A stretch of 61,034 nucleotides of DNA from Rhodothermales bacterium (GCA_034439735.1 JAWXAX010000090.1:1-61034), one strand, 5' to 3'. Shown: positions 17,438-26,354, counted from the first letter of the stretch. Numbers and translations are program-made. Notes: generated by a model from the letters alone, not told the origin.

Positions 17438-17582
17438 CCTTTCCACGCTCAACCATACCCTCCTCACTCGAGGAGGGTCGCCGCCGGCTCGCCGGTGGCG
17501 GGGTGGTGCCCGGAGATGGCACAACTTCCTCCCTTGTTACTCCGAACGTACGAGCCTGCCCCGTACCGCATACGGAGAGGGA

Positions 17583-17802
17583 CCTCCCGAATCACAGCGG
17601 AAACCTCCCCGCCACGTCATCCTGGACTCGATCCAGGACCCAAAACCGAATGCCGACACCCCGGAGACGCCCCACTCCCCACATTGTCACCCCGAGCGTA
17701 GCCGAGGGGCCTCCCGAATCACAGCGGAAACCTCCCCGCCACGTCATCCTGGACTCGATCCAGGACCCAAAACCGAATGCCGACACCCCGGAGACGCCCC
17801 AC
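17583..17802. repeat. Two 93-nt direct repeats, 127-nt period
   Basis: The segment at 17583-17675 recurs without visible change at 17710-17802. Each copy contains CCTGGACTCGATCCAGG, an internal palindrome of the GTCATCCTGGACTCGATCC type, and ends in GGAGACGCCCCAC. The sequence between them carries a short CCCCGAGCGTAGCCGAGGGG unit related to the GAGCG repeats. Identity over 93 nt suggests a recent local duplication. Confidence 0.9.
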
Positions 17803-17813
17803 CGGGGCGTCTC
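17791..17813. repeat. GAGACGCCCC hairpin
   Basis: Perfect 10-bp stem GAGACGCCCC / GGGGCGTCTC with a 3-nt loop, at the end of the second direct repeat and followed by TACAAAAA on the plus strand. It shares the GAGACGCC core with the hairpin at 17979-18006, so it belongs to the same repeat type. Confidence 0.75.
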
Positions 17814-17978
17814 TACAAAAAGCGCCATCCCCGGCCCCTGAACGCCCCGGCATTTGCGTTCAGACCCGGAGGGTTTCTAAAACACTCCGGGGCTCTTCCG
17901 GTGGGACTCGCTATCCCGGGCACTCGGTCGCCTCGGCGGGCCTTTGCCCGCACCGGGGAGGTCGGCGTGGTGGGGGAG

Positions 17979-18006
17979 GTAGAGACGCCAGGTATGGCGT
18001 CTCTAC
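17979..18006. repeat. GTAGAGACGCCA palindrome
   Basis: Perfect 12-bp inverted repeat GTAGAGACGCCA / TGGCGTCTCTAC around a GGTA loop, about 190 nt upstream of hsp20. There is no T-run, so it is more likely a dispersed palindromic repeat than a terminator. Confidence 0.8.
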
Positions 18007-18195
18007 GGGGCCACCCTGCCATCTTGTATGGACACCCATGGCGTGTCCCTGCCAATCCTTCCACCTCTCTCGGGAACGCCCCTGCACAACTTGTCCGGCC
18101 GGCCGCCAAAATGGCGTAATTGCGCCCACTGGCACACGGGTTGTTCGACAACGCTCATCAACCACTACCCTCCACCAACCTTTCGAGGTACAGCC

Positions 18196-18639
18196 ATGTC
18201 TAACATGACACGCTTTTTCCCGAGCAACGACCTGAGCCGCATGCAGCGCGAATTCGACCGGCTCTTTAACGACTTCTTCCCGGCCACCACGCCGGCCGAA
18301 GGCAACGGCAAGCGGTCCTGGATTCCCTCGGTCGATCTCTCCGAGACGAAGGATGCCTACAAGGTCCACCTGGACGCCCCGGGCATCGCGAAGGAAGACA
18401 TCACGATCAACTACCACGACGGCGTCCTCACCGTGAGCGGCGAACGCAAGTCGGAGGAAAAGACGGAGGAAACGAACTACGTCCGCCTCGAACGGAGCTT
18501 CGGCAGCTTCTACCGCAGCTTCAACCTCCCCACCGCCGTCAAGGCCGACGCCATCAAGGCCAACTACAAGGACGGTGTGCTGGACATCGAAGTCCCGAAA
18601 AAGGAGGAGGTGAAGCCAATTCGGGTGAAGGTGGGCTAA
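18196..18639 (+). CDS. Small heat-shock protein, Hsp20/alpha-crystallin family
   Basis: ATP-independent chaperone that holds unfolding proteins, 147 residues. The N-terminal arm (MSNMTRFFPSNDLSRMQREF, FDRLFNDFF) is followed by the alpha-crystallin domain (about 40-138) with WIPSVDLSETKDAYKVHLDA, GVLTVSGERK and FYRSFNLPTAV. The C-terminus has the anchoring IxV motif in KPIRVKV. The ATG at 18196 follows an AGGTA ten nucleotides upstream, one of the few SD-like sites in this window. The frame is open further upstream but without family similarity. Its stop overlaps the stop of the converging histidine kinase gene by 4 nt. Confidence 0.95.
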   Translation: MSNMTRFFPSNDLSRMQREFDRLFNDFFPATTPAEGNGKRSWIPSVDLSETKDAYKVHLDAPGIAKEDITINYHDGVLTVSGERKSEEKTEETNYVRLERSFGSFYRSFNLPTAVKADAIKANYKDGVLDIEVPKKEEVKPIRVKVG

Positions 18640-20201
18640 ACGGCTCCATTCCCGCCGGCGGAGCCGTCCAGCGGCAACGCGAGCGTGAACACGCTGCCCT
18701 CTCCGGGCGTGCTGCGGACCGTCAGGGTTCCGCCGTGCGCCCGGGCGATGGCAGAGCTGATGGGCAGACCGAGACCGGTTCCGAGCCGGCGGGTCCGCGC
18801 TCCCGTTCCGGTGTAATACCGGTCGAAGATGTGCTCGAGCACCTCCGGCGTCATCCCGCAGCCGGTATCCCGCACTTCGATCAACGCGTGGCCGTGATCC
18901 ACCCGCGCGCCCAATTCCATCTTCCCACCCGGCTCGGTGTGGTGCATGGCGTTGGAGAGCAGGTTGTCCAGCACCCGCAGCAACCGCACGCCGTCGCCCT
19001 CGATCATCGGGAGGGACGGAGAGACATCGAGCAAAAACTCGATCTCGGCCTTTTGCAGCGCACGGCGGTGCGAGTTCGCGGCGTCGGATAGCAACTCGCC
19101 CAGGGGAATCGGCTCTTTGCGCAGCGGGGCGTTGGCACTGTCGAGCAGGCTGAGTTCAAACAGATCTCCCACCAGCTGCTGGAGGTACTTGCCCTGCCGC
19201 TCGGCGACATCGAGCGCGCCAGTCGCGGCGTCTTTGTTCGCCTCTTCCATGTAGCGACGCGTCTCCTCGAGGTAGCCGAGCAGCGCGGCGAGCGGCGTCC
19301 GGAGATCGTGCCCGAAGTTGGCGATCATCTGCCGGCGCAACATGTCGGTCGCCCGCAGGGCCTCGACACTGTCCTCCACCTGGTTGGCCATCTGGTTGAT
19401 GACCGACGCCAGGCGTCCAAACTCGTCCTCCTTACGCAGCGCGATACGCGCGCTGTAGTCGCCGGCGCCGAAGCGCTCGACTTGTTGCATCACGTCCCGC
19501 AGTGGCTTCACAATCAGCCAGGTGAACACGGCCCCGAAGATGAGCGCCGTAAACACCGACAGGGTGATGATGATGAGGAAGGCGGAGACGTAGGCCGAAT
19601 TCGTGTCGGCCAGTTCGCGGCGGATGGAGTTGGTGAGCGGTTGGACGAGCAGGCCGCCGACGAGGCGGTCGCTGGCGTCGTAAATGGGCGCCATGGCCCA
19701 GGTGGTCTCCCCCGACAGGCTCATCTGGTCCAGGCGGACGTGCACGCGGCTCCGTTCGAGGCGCTGCCGGATGTGGTCCGGCGCGGTGACGATCAGCGGG
19801 CCGGCCTCGAGGCGTCCCTTGAACACGGCCGGGTTCGGCTGGATCGTGTGGAGCACCTGGCCGTCTTCGTCCAGCAGCGAGATGGGATCGGGGAAGCGGG
19901 AAGCGAGGTCGAGGAGCAGCGCTTCGGGCAGGGGGTCCTGCAACGAGCGCACCTTTTCCGGCGAAGAGCCCGGCGGAAAGGCGCGTCGTTCTACCTCGCC
20001 GGCCAGGTCGTCCAGACGCACACGGATCGTCTTTTCGACCAGGTTCAGGCTGCGGTCATACGCAAAGTAGGCGCTCAGGGCCACGGCCAGCAGGCCGGTA
20101 GCCACCTGAACACCCACCAGGATGCCCGCAACCTTCCAGAAAGCAGAACGCGACAGACTGAACCACGGTGCGGGTTCGATGTCGTGCTCTTCGTGGATCA
20201 T
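18636..20201 (-). CDS. Membrane sensor histidine kinase
   Basis: Inner-membrane sensor kinase of 521 residues encoded directly after its response regulator. Membrane segments at about 25-47 and 204-231 enclose a sensor domain of about 155 residues. A HAMP domain follows (about 232-283). HisKA has His298 in NFGHDLRTPLAALLGYLEET, with GHDL in place of the common SHEL. The ATPase domain has NLLSNAMHHTEP, VRDTGCGMTPEVLEHIFDRY and RLGTGLGLPISSAIARAHGG. The start ATG overlaps the regulator's TGA (ATGA), so translation is coupled. The stimulus is unknown. Confidence 0.94.
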   Translation of the reverse strand: MIHEEHDIEPAPWFSLSRSAFWKVAGILVGVQVATGLLAVALSAYFAYDRSLNLVEKTIRVRLDDLAGEVERRAFPPGSSPEKVRSLQDPLPEALLLDLASRFPDPISLLDEDGQVLHTIQPNPAVFKGRLEAGPLIVTAPDHIRQRLERSRVHVRLDQMSLSGETTWAMAPIYDASDRLVGGLLVQPLTNSIRRELADTNSAYVSAFLIIITLSVFTALIFGAVFTWLIVKPLRDVMQQVERFGAGDYSARIALRKEDEFGRLASVINQMANQVEDSVEALRATDMLRRQMIANFGHDLRTPLAALLGYLEETRRYMEEANKDAATGALDVAERQGKYLQQLVGDLFELSLLDSANAPLRKEPIPLGELLSDAANSHRRALQKAEIEFLLDVSPSLPMIEGDGVRLLRVLDNLLSNAMHHTEPGGKMELGARVDHGHALIEVRDTGCGMTPEVLEHIFDRYYTGTGARTRRLGTGLGLPISSAIARAHGGTLTVRSTPGEGSVFTLALPLDGSAGGNGAV

Positions 20202-20923
20202 GCCTCGATTTCAGCCTGGAATTTGTACCCGACACCCCAGACGGTTCGGATGAACCGCGGGTTGCCTGGGTCGTCTTCGATTTTAGCTCGGAGGCGCTGG
20301 ACGTGGGAATCGACCGTTCGGTCGTACCCTTCATATTGGATCTCCCACACCTTCCCCAGGAGCTGCGTCCGGGTGAAGGGGCGATCGGCATTGCGGCAGA
20401 GGAACAGCAGGAGGTCGAACTCGCGCACCGTCAGCCGGATCAGTTCGCCGTGGAGGCGGACCTCGCGGCGGATCGGGTCGATGTGCAGATCGTCGAACAC
20501 GAGGATCGACTCTTCGTCCTCCCCGTCGCCGGCCGGTTTCTGCTCGGCCGTCAGCCGGAGCCGACGCAGCGCCGCGCGCACGCGCGCCACCAGCTCCTGG
20601 AGGCTGAACGGCTTCGTCACGTAGTCGTCCGCCCCCACCTCGAGGCCCACCACACGGTCCAATTCATCGGCCCGCGCCGTGAGCATGATGATGTACAGGA
20701 GCGGATGGCTGGAACGGAGCCGGCGACAGACCTCCAGGCCATCCATTTCGGGGAGCATCACATCGAGCAGCACCAGGTCCGGCGCTTGCTCTTCGACACG
20801 GGCCAAGGCTTCCACGCCCGTGGCGGCCGTCCGCACGTTGTAACCGGATTCACGGAGCCTACCTTCCACCAACGAACGCAACTCGGCGTCATCCTCAACC
20901 ACTAAGATTCGGGGTTCTTGCAT
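20198..20923 (-). CDS. OmpR-family response regulator
   Basis: Two-component DNA-binding regulator of 241 residues. The receiver domain has Glu10/Asp11/Asp12, phospho-acceptor Asp54 in LVLLDVMLPEMDG, Thr82 and Lys104 in DDYVTKPF. The output winged helix has LTVREFDLLLFLCRNADRPF, YDRTVDSHVQRLRAKIEDD and the final IRTVWGVGYKF. A Gly/Asp/Glu-rich linker of about 15 residues lies between the domains. It is the first gene of a two-gene operon with the kinase. The 269-nt gap to the divergent secreted-protein gene should hold promoters for both, but none stands out. Confidence 0.95.
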   Translation of the reverse strand: MQEPRILVVEDDAELRSLVEGRLRESGYNVRTAATGVEALARVEEQAPDLVLLDVMLPEMDGLEVCRRLRSSHPLLYIIMLTARADELDRVVGLEVGADDYVTKPFSLQELVARVRAALRRLRLTAEQKPAGDGEDEESILVFDDLHIDPIRREVRLHGELIRLTVREFDLLLFLCRNADRPFTRTQLLGKVWEIQYEGYDRTVDSHVQRLRAKIEDDPGNPRFIRTVWGVGYKFQAEIEA

Positions 20924-21192
20924 ATACTGGGCTGATCAAAACTAGTCTAGACGTGGTGCGCGGGCACGAATTCATGCGGCGAGCGCCCTGAACATTGCGC
21001 AAGAAGCGTAAACTACGCAAATCGTGTGCGGTTCATCGCCCGGGGGCCGAGGCTGTATTTCCAATATAAATGATGTCGATCCATCACTCATCTACTCCGC
21101 AAAAAACCAAATAACCGTGATAGATCCGTGACACCTCTTGCGGGCATATTATGGTATCATGAAGTGCATTTTACTGCAATCATTACCCGTAT

Positions 21193-21981
21193 ATGATGAA
21201 ACGCCTCTCTTTTGTGATGGGCTTGTTTCTCGTCCTGTGGATTACCCCTCCAGCAAGGACGCAAGAAACCCGCACAGGCCCTACGGTAGCCGAGGCGAAT
21301 CCACCTTCTCGCACGGAAGCGCGCGTATTGTACCAGGCATGGCGCTCCTTGCAACGACAAAACAGCCGCACCATACAGCGCATCAGCGTTAAGGAGCGAC
21401 TCGATTCGCGATTCGATGGCCCGACCGGATCGTGGAGTACGTCGGTGGACCTTAGCCTCCTAGGCTACCCCGATCAGCCCGGTTGGCAGATCGATATCTT
21501 GAGTTTTATGAGTGACGGCCGGCCCGTTTCGGAACCGGAGTCCGATGCGCTTCTCACCGAGTGGGAAGGGCTGCTGGGCGAGCCGTTTGCCTCGCTCATC
21601 CAGGATCCGGCCCTGCCGATGGACCTCCTCGAATACATGAAACCCGCCGGCTCCGTGCAGGAAGAACTGCTGGACGAGGCGGTTCACTACCGTATTGAAA
21701 TGGTGCCGATCAACGGCGGCACGCTCTACCAGCGCATTACGATGTGGGTCGATAAATCCGGCCGGCTCACCCGCACCCGCTCCTCATCCGTCAACCGCCG
21801 CGCGGAATTGACCACCGTCACCCACTACCGCCGCGAAAACGGCGTGGACCTACCCGCCAGCCGCACCTTCCAGGGACATGTCCAGTCCCGCCGGCGCTCC
21901 CGCGTCTCTACGCTCTTCTTCAGTATCGAGGCCGATTACGAGATGTTTGCGTTCGAAGAGACGCCTGACGCCGAAGGCTGA
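21193..21981 (+). CDS. Secreted protein of unknown function
   Basis: A 262-residue protein with a signal peptide (MMKRLSFVMGLFLVLWITPP, cleavage probably near ARTQ). No family is recognised. After the signal there is a Pro/Thr-rich segment, then an alpha+beta body with WSTSVDLSLLGY, WQIDILSFMSDGRPV, MDLLEYMKPAGSVQEELLD and several paired strands near the C-terminus (ITMWVDKSGRLTRTRSSSV, ELTTVTHYRRENGVDLPASR). The strand pattern near the end recalls the concave beta-sheet of lipoprotein-carrier-type envelope proteins, but that is only an impression. A second ATG follows three bases after the first. It stands alone, divergent from the two-component operon. Confidence 0.72.
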   Translation: MMKRLSFVMGLFLVLWITPPARTQETRTGPTVAEANPPSRTEARVLYQAWRSLQRQNSRTIQRISVKERLDSRFDGPTGSWSTSVDLSLLGYPDQPGWQIDILSFMSDGRPVSEPESDALLTEWEGLLGEPFASLIQDPALPMDLLEYMKPAGSVQEELLDEAVHYRIEMVPINGGTLYQRITMWVDKSGRLTRTRSSSVNRRAELTTVTHYRRENGVDLPASRTFQGHVQSRRRSRVSTLFFSIEADYEMFAFEETPDAEG

Positions 21982-22107
21982 TCCACCTACGTTTGGGATC
22001 CACACGCAGCCCTCGCAGGTTCTCGCTCGACCCTACCGCGCCTACCTCTTCCTCGGCTCGCCGGATACTCTGGATGCCCTGGCTGCTCTGGCGCCCGAGC
22101 CCCTCCT

Positions 22108-22746
22108 ATGGCCGATCGTCCGTTCCACGTGCTTGTCGCGCACCTCCGCTCCCGCCTCACGCGCCCACTGCCCGGCGCCGGTGCCCACCTGACGATGGCG
22201 CCAGCGTACCGTAGCCAGCCGGATAAACTCAGCATCGAAGGAAAACCCTGCCGCAGCGCCGGCGTCCTCGCGCTCCTCTTCCCCGACGGCGACCACACGG
22301 CCATCCTTCTCACCGAACGCCGGCACGACCTCAACCGCCACGCCGGCCAGATCTCGTTCCCCGGCGGCAGCAGCGAACCGGACGAACCCCTCCACCAGAC
22401 GGCCCTCCGCGAAACACACGAGGAAATCGGCCTCCCACCCCACGCCATCGAACTGCTCGGCGCCCTCTCTCCGCTCTATATCCAGGTCTCGAATTTCTGC
22501 GTCTACCCCTTTGTCGGCGTTCTGGAGACGCCCCCCAAAAACCTGGTCCTCCAACCCTCCGAGGTGACGCTCATCCATACCCTCCGCCTTGCCGATCTCC
22601 GCCTCCCCGCGACCCGATCCTATGAACCCCGGCTGGTGTACGGACAGACGGTGGACGTCCCGGTATTCGCCGTCAACGGCCTCTCCATCTGGGGCGCCAC
22701 GGCGATGATGCTCGCGGAGTTGCTCGCTGTCTGCGGGGATGGGTAG
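22108..22746 (+). CDS. Nudix hydrolase, CoA pyrophosphatase type
   Basis: Cytosolic Nudix enzyme expected to cleave coenzyme A or acyl-CoA to 3',5'-ADP and phosphopantetheine. It has 212 residues. The CoA-specific upstream signature LLTERRHDLNRHAGQISFPG (67-86) runs into a complete Nudix box from Gly87 to Leu109 (Glu93, RETHEEIGL at 101-109). Both together are the mark of the NUDT7/NudL group. The first residues match the family poorly, and the 126 nt upstream contain no other gene. It converges with sufE. Confidence 0.9.
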   Translation: MADRPFHVLVAHLRSRLTRPLPGAGAHLTMAPAYRSQPDKLSIEGKPCRSAGVLALLFPDGDHTAILLTERRHDLNRHAGQISFPGGSSEPDEPLHQTALRETHEEIGLPPHAIELLGALSPLYIQVSNFCVYPFVGVLETPPKNLVLQPSEVTLIHTLRLADLRLPATRSYEPRLVYGQTVDVPVFAVNGLSIWGATAMMLAELLAVCGDG

Positions 22747-22786
22747 GCTGGGGGGGGGTGACGACGCTCCTCCTTCCCATACTCCG

Positions 22787-23200
22787 TCAACCCGCCTCCT
22801 TCAGCCGCCTATAAATCGCCCCCAACCCCTGCCGGCGACGCATACCCAACGCCACGGCCAGGCCCAGGACGCCGAGCAGATCCTCGGGGGCGTCGCGTAC
22901 TTCCTGGCAATCGGCCCCGTCAAACGTCTCGATCAACATCGACACAAAACCGCGGGCGACCGGGGCCTCGGCCGGCACGTCAGCATGGATCCGCACACAC
23001 CCCTCGGCGCAGAACGCCACAAAAAATACCGGCGCCTGGCACTCGAGCACGAGGTGCAGGCCGGCGTCGCGGGCCGCCGCCCAGGTTGGATCCAGCGGCG
23101 GCAGCCGGCCGGCGTAGTCGGTCAGTACCTCGAGCCGCTCGGCCGCGTCGAGGCCGGCGAATAACGCGGTAAGGGCCTGGAGACGGCTCGCATCGCCCAT
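22787..23200 (-). CDS. SufE-like sulfur-transfer protein
   Basis: Partner of a SufS-type cysteine desulfurase, accepting sulfur on a cysteine for Fe-S cluster assembly. It has 137 residues, the family norm. The active-site cysteine is Cys54 in VLECQAPVFF, matching the ECQSPV pattern of SufE. The C-terminal half has APEDLLGVLGLAVALGMRRR, which matches the helical end of SufE/YgdK proteins. No suf genes are adjacent, although an Mrp-type Fe-S protein is encoded 3.5 kb away. It lies 6 nt downstream of the DUF4249 gene on the same strand. Confidence 0.88.
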   Translation of the reverse strand: MGDASRLQALTALFAGLDAAERLEVLTDYAGRLPPLDPTWAAARDAGLHLVLECQAPVFFVAFCAEGCVRIHADVPAEAPVARGFVSMLIETFDGADCQEVRDAPEDLLGVLGLAVALGMRRRQGLGAIYRRLKEAG

Positions 23201-23206
23201 CGTACC

Positions 23207-24127
23207 TTATGGGGTCTGGTTCGGGACGATGTTGACAACAAACGAGGAACGGGCGTAACTCCCGAACACCCCCGTGCCGCCATCAACCCGCTCGATTACA
23301 TTCGGAATCTCCCCGGGCGACAGCGACGACCCTACCTGCTGGACGGACTGGGTCCGGATGAAGTCGTACAGATTATCGTCCAACGCACTGGCGGTCAGCC
23401 GATTCTCCCCATAAAAAGCCACGGCGATCCACGGCAACTTGATGGTCAACGTGCCATCCGGATTGGCGACGTAGTTGGCTTCGTTGATCAAGGGCGAATT
23501 GGTGATGCGCAGGCCGGCGACATCGTCCTCGTCGTCGCCGGCGACATCGCGATAAAAGGGCGTCAAAAACTCGGCATTGGGCTGAAGCGACTCTGTCGAG
23601 AAGATGTAGATGCTCTGCCGGCCGGCATACACGCTGCGCGTCACATCCAGCTCGAGCTGGCTAGCGCCCTGATACACGATGGTGTCCGCATTCGCACTCA
23701 CGAGTTCGAAAGCGCCCGGCACAAGCGTCTCCGCCGTCACCGCCTGGGCCTCTCCCTGGACCTGGATCTCGAGCCGGTAGGTTCGTTCCGGCAGTACGTT
23801 GTCTACCGACGAGGGCAGATACACACCGGGCTCCTGGTTCAGGGCGGAGTAATCGTACACGACATCTATCGAACCATCCGCCGCCAGCAGCAGGATCCGC
23901 ACCGTAGCGTTTCCGATGGCGTTTTCCTCAAACACATACACCTCGTCCACGTCCGTGCTACGGCTCACGCGGACTTCCGGCATACGCTCGCCGACGAGGA
24001 GGTAGGACTCGACGACAACTTCGGGGATGTGGTCGGACGGCGACGTGCTGTCGCAGCCGGCCAGCAACACCAGCGCCACCATCATTACTCCGGTTACGCG
24101 GCTAGAAACGAATGCTGAAGGAGACAT
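23207..24127 (-). CDS. DUF4249-type lipoprotein, partner of TonB receptor
   Basis: Predicted outer-membrane lipoprotein of 306 residues. From the ATG at 24127 it reads MSPSAFVSSRVTGVMMVALV and reaches a lipobox LLAGC (Cys25). The body is beta-rich, beginning PEVVVESYLLVGERMPEVRV and YRLEIQVQG, as in DUF4249 proteins. These commonly sit beside TonB-dependent receptors in Bacteroidota. The start lies 26 nt inside the 3' end of the receptor gene, so the two are translationally coupled and probably form one uptake unit. The substrate is unknown. Longer upstream starts would read a low-complexity Ser-rich peptide out of the receptor gene and are rejected. Confidence 0.82.
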   Translation of the reverse strand: MSPSAFVSSRVTGVMMVALVLLAGCDSTSPSDHIPEVVVESYLLVGERMPEVRVSRSTDVDEVYVFEENAIGNATVRILLLAADGSIDVVYDYSALNQEPGVYLPSSVDNVLPERTYRLEIQVQGEAQAVTAETLVPGAFELVSANADTIVYQGASQLELDVTRSVYAGRQSIYIFSTESLQPNAEFLTPFYRDVAGDDEDDVAGLRITNSPLINEANYVANPDGTLTIKLPWIAVAFYGENRLTASALDDNLYDFIRTQSVQQVGSSLSPGEIPNVIERVDGGTGVFGSYARSSFVVNIVPNQTP

Positions 24128-26354
24128 TGGGAATGGGTACGGGAATCTGGGGAATTTCATTTCGGGTGACGGTATTGTCGTCTTCGAATTCAAAGAAGTA
24201 GAACCAGATATTCCGGCGGTTATAGACGTTGATGAGCTGGAGTTGGAGCTCCGACTCGGCGAAGCGGAAGAACTTCCCCTTTCGCGCAAAACCTACGTCC
24301 AGCCGGTGATACATCGGCAGCCGGGCGTCGTTAAACGGACTGATGAGCACGTCCACGCTGCCGCTGGTGAACGGGTCGTCCACCAGCCGGTACTGGCTCG
24401 CCGGCTCGGTATAGGCCTGGCCCGAGGCGAGGTTAAAGACGCTCGTGAGGCTCCACTTCCGGGACAGGCTGTAATTGCCCACGATGTTCACCTCGTGCCG
24501 GCGGTCGTACTTCGGTGGGTAATAATCGAAGTTGTTGATGTCCGGGAAACGCCGCTTTGTCAGGCCGATCGTATACCCGATAAACCCGTTCAACCGGCCT
24601 TTTGGCTTCTGGAGCAGCAGCTCGGTGCCATAGGCAAAGCCCTCGCCGAACGTAAATAGATCCGAATACGCCAGGCCGGCCGCGTCCGGGAGGAACGGAT
24701 CGAGCTGGAAGAGCTGGCGCATGGTACGGTAATAGACCTCGACATCGGCCTGGAGGTCTGCCCCGATGTTGGTCTTGAGCCCGGCCACGAACTGGTCGCC
24801 GTACGCCGGCTCCACGCCGTCGTCGGTCGTGAGCCAGAGGTCGAAGCCCGAAAAAAGCTCGCTGGAGATCAGCGTCAGGAACTGGTAGTACCGTCCGTAC
24901 CCCAACTGTAGCCGGATATTTTCGTCGGGCCGATGCTCGGCCGAGAGACGAGGCTCGAGCCGGAAATAGCGGCCCTGATCGAAGTAGTTGGCCCGCAGGC
25001 CGGCCTGAATCTGCCAGTCGGGTTTCGGGCGGAAGATCTCCTGGGCGTACACGGAGAGATACGGGGATTGGATGCGCTCCTCGAGCCCGACAACATCGTC
25101 GAACGTGTCGCGCAGCCGGAGGGTGAACATCCCGCTCCAGAAGCCCACTTCGAATTGATGGCGCTCGTTCGGGATGTACTCGAAGTCGCCCTTCGCCGAC
25201 AGGTCGTATACGTTGTTCGTACGGCTGGATTCGCTGCCGGCGATGCTAAACAGCGGCCGGTTGAAGTACCGCGAATAGGTGAGGGTGAAGTTGGAGAACA
25301 GCTTCTGGTTAAACAGATGCGTCCAGTTCGTGCTCAGCGTCCGATTACCGTACGCCAGTTTGATGCGGGCGTCGTCGACAAACGGCAGGTCCAGCTCGTC
25401 GGTGCCGCCGTAAAAGGCGACCGACAGCCGGTCGTTTTCGCCGGCGTCGAAGTTCAGTTTCCCGTTGACGTCGATGAAGTAGAATCCATCGGGAATCCCG
25501 TCGACATCCGCCTTGCGCAACGCGCCGAGGAGCGGCTCCAGCGTGGAGCGCCGAACGGCCAGCATCCACGATCCCTTCTTGTAGGGTCCCTCCAGAATTG
25601 CCCGGCTCGCGAGCAGGCCCAGGCTCAGGCCGCCTTGGGTTTTCAGGCGGTTGCCGTCTTTGTTGTAGATATCGACCACCGACCCGAGCCGGCCGCCGTA
25701 CTCCGCGGGGTATCCGCCCTTGTAGAGGCGCACATCCTTGATCGCGTCCGGGTTGAAGGTGGAGAAAAAGCCAAAAAAGTGGGTCGGATTGTAGACGGTC
25801 GTCCGGTCCAGCAAGATGAGCGTCTGATCCGGGCTCCCGCCGCGGATGTAAAGGCCGCTGGAATAGTCCGATGCCGCCTTCACCCCCGGTAGCAGCTGCA
25901 ATGAGCGGAATACATCCGGCTCCAGGATGGTCGGCACCTGGCGGACGATCTCGGTCGTCATCTGGGTCACGCCGATCCGCCGGATCTCCTCCTCCAATTC
26001 TTTCTCCGCCGTCACGGTGACGCCTTCGAGCATCACACTCTCTGGGGACAGTTCGATATCCAGCCGGCGCGCCTGCCCCGGCTGGAGCGTGACGGGGATG
26101 CGGAGCGGCTGATAGCCGATGTAGGTACCGATGACGATATAATCGCCGGCGGGCAACCCGTTCATGGCATAATAGCCGCTGTTGTTCGTCGCGGCCCCAT
26201 AATCGGTGTCGAGCAGGACGACGTTGGCCAGCAGCAGCGTCTCACCGGAGGTGGCATCCTTGACGAATCCGCTGATCGACGCTGTATTTTGACCCAAAGC
26301 GGGGACTGCGAGAAGCGAAACCAGGAAGAGAAAAACAAACGATCTATACGTCAT
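24102..26354 (-). CDS. TonB-dependent receptor with N-terminal carboxypeptidase-like domain
   Basis: Outer-membrane active transporter of 750 residues. From the ATG at 26354 a signal peptide (MTYRSFVFLFLVSLLAVPAL, ends GQ) precedes a CarboxypepD_reg-like domain (about 22-105: ISGFVKDATSGETLLLANVV and YYAMNGLPAGDYIVIGTYIG). The plug domain follows (about 125-235: LQLLPGVKAASDYSSGLYIR, FNPDAIKDVRLYKGGYPAEY). The rest is the 22-strand barrel, closing with FSIRF. The in-frame start 96 nt upstream would put an Arg-rich stretch before the signal. DUF4249 is encoded in overlap downstream. No metal or sugar genes indicate a substrate. Confidence 0.94.
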   Translation of the reverse strand: MTYRSFVFLFLVSLLAVPALGQNTASISGFVKDATSGETLLLANVVLLDTDYGAATNNSGYYAMNGLPAGDYIVIGTYIGYQPLRIPVTLQPGQARRLDIELSPESVMLEGVTVTAEKELEEEIRRIGVTQMTTEIVRQVPTILEPDVFRSLQLLPGVKAASDYSSGLYIRGGSPDQTLILLDRTTVYNPTHFFGFFSTFNPDAIKDVRLYKGGYPAEYGGRLGSVVDIYNKDGNRLKTQGGLSLGLLASRAILEGPYKKGSWMLAVRRSTLEPLLGALRKADVDGIPDGFYFIDVNGKLNFDAGENDRLSVAFYGGTDELDLPFVDDARIKLAYGNRTLSTNWTHLFNQKLFSNFTLTYSRYFNRPLFSIAGSESSRTNNVYDLSAKGDFEYIPNERHQFEVGFWSGMFTLRLRDTFDDVVGLEERIQSPYLSVYAQEIFRPKPDWQIQAGLRANYFDQGRYFRLEPRLSAEHRPDENIRLQLGYGRYYQFLTLISSELFSGFDLWLTTDDGVEPAYGDQFVAGLKTNIGADLQADVEVYYRTMRQLFQLDPFLPDAAGLAYSDLFTFGEGFAYGTELLLQKPKGRLNGFIGYTIGLTKRRFPDINNFDYYPPKYDRRHEVNIVGNYSLSRKWSLTSVFNLASGQAYTEPASQYRLVDDPFTSGSVDVLISPFNDARLPMYHRLDVGFARKGKFFRFAESELQLQLINVYNRRNIWFYFFEFEDDNTVTRNEIPQIPVPIPNVSFSIRF

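Larger units (their letters stand above)
17438..18195. other. 758-nt gene-free gap packed with short palindromic repeats
   Basis: No credible gene is seen here. It holds, in order: a 9-bp-stem hairpin ACCCTCCTC-ACTC-GAGGAGGGT at 17457-17478, followed by a GC-rich hairpin to 17503 that may end the upstream transcript (no T-run); two 93-nt direct repeats; a 10-bp hairpin at 17791-17813; a CCCGGAG/CTCCGGG hairpin at 17865-17891; a perfect 12-bp hairpin at 17979-18006; and the leader of the hsp20 gene. The open frames in the region owe their length to repeats and show no family resemblance. Confidence 0.7.

Noticed and set aside
17457-17503. Intrinsic terminator after the 16505 gene
   Set aside because: Two good hairpins exist but no T-run follows on either strand, so I describe them only as hairpins.
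17503-17841. Open frame with a repeated PPRHVILDSIQDPKPNAD-type peptide
   Set aside because: The peptide repeat merely translates the 93-nt direct repeats; there is no start context, signal or family resemblance.
20924-21192. Riboswitch or small gene in the 269-nt divergent gap
   Set aside because: No conserved aptamer core, tRNA or coding signal is recognisable; it is probably just the two promoter regions.
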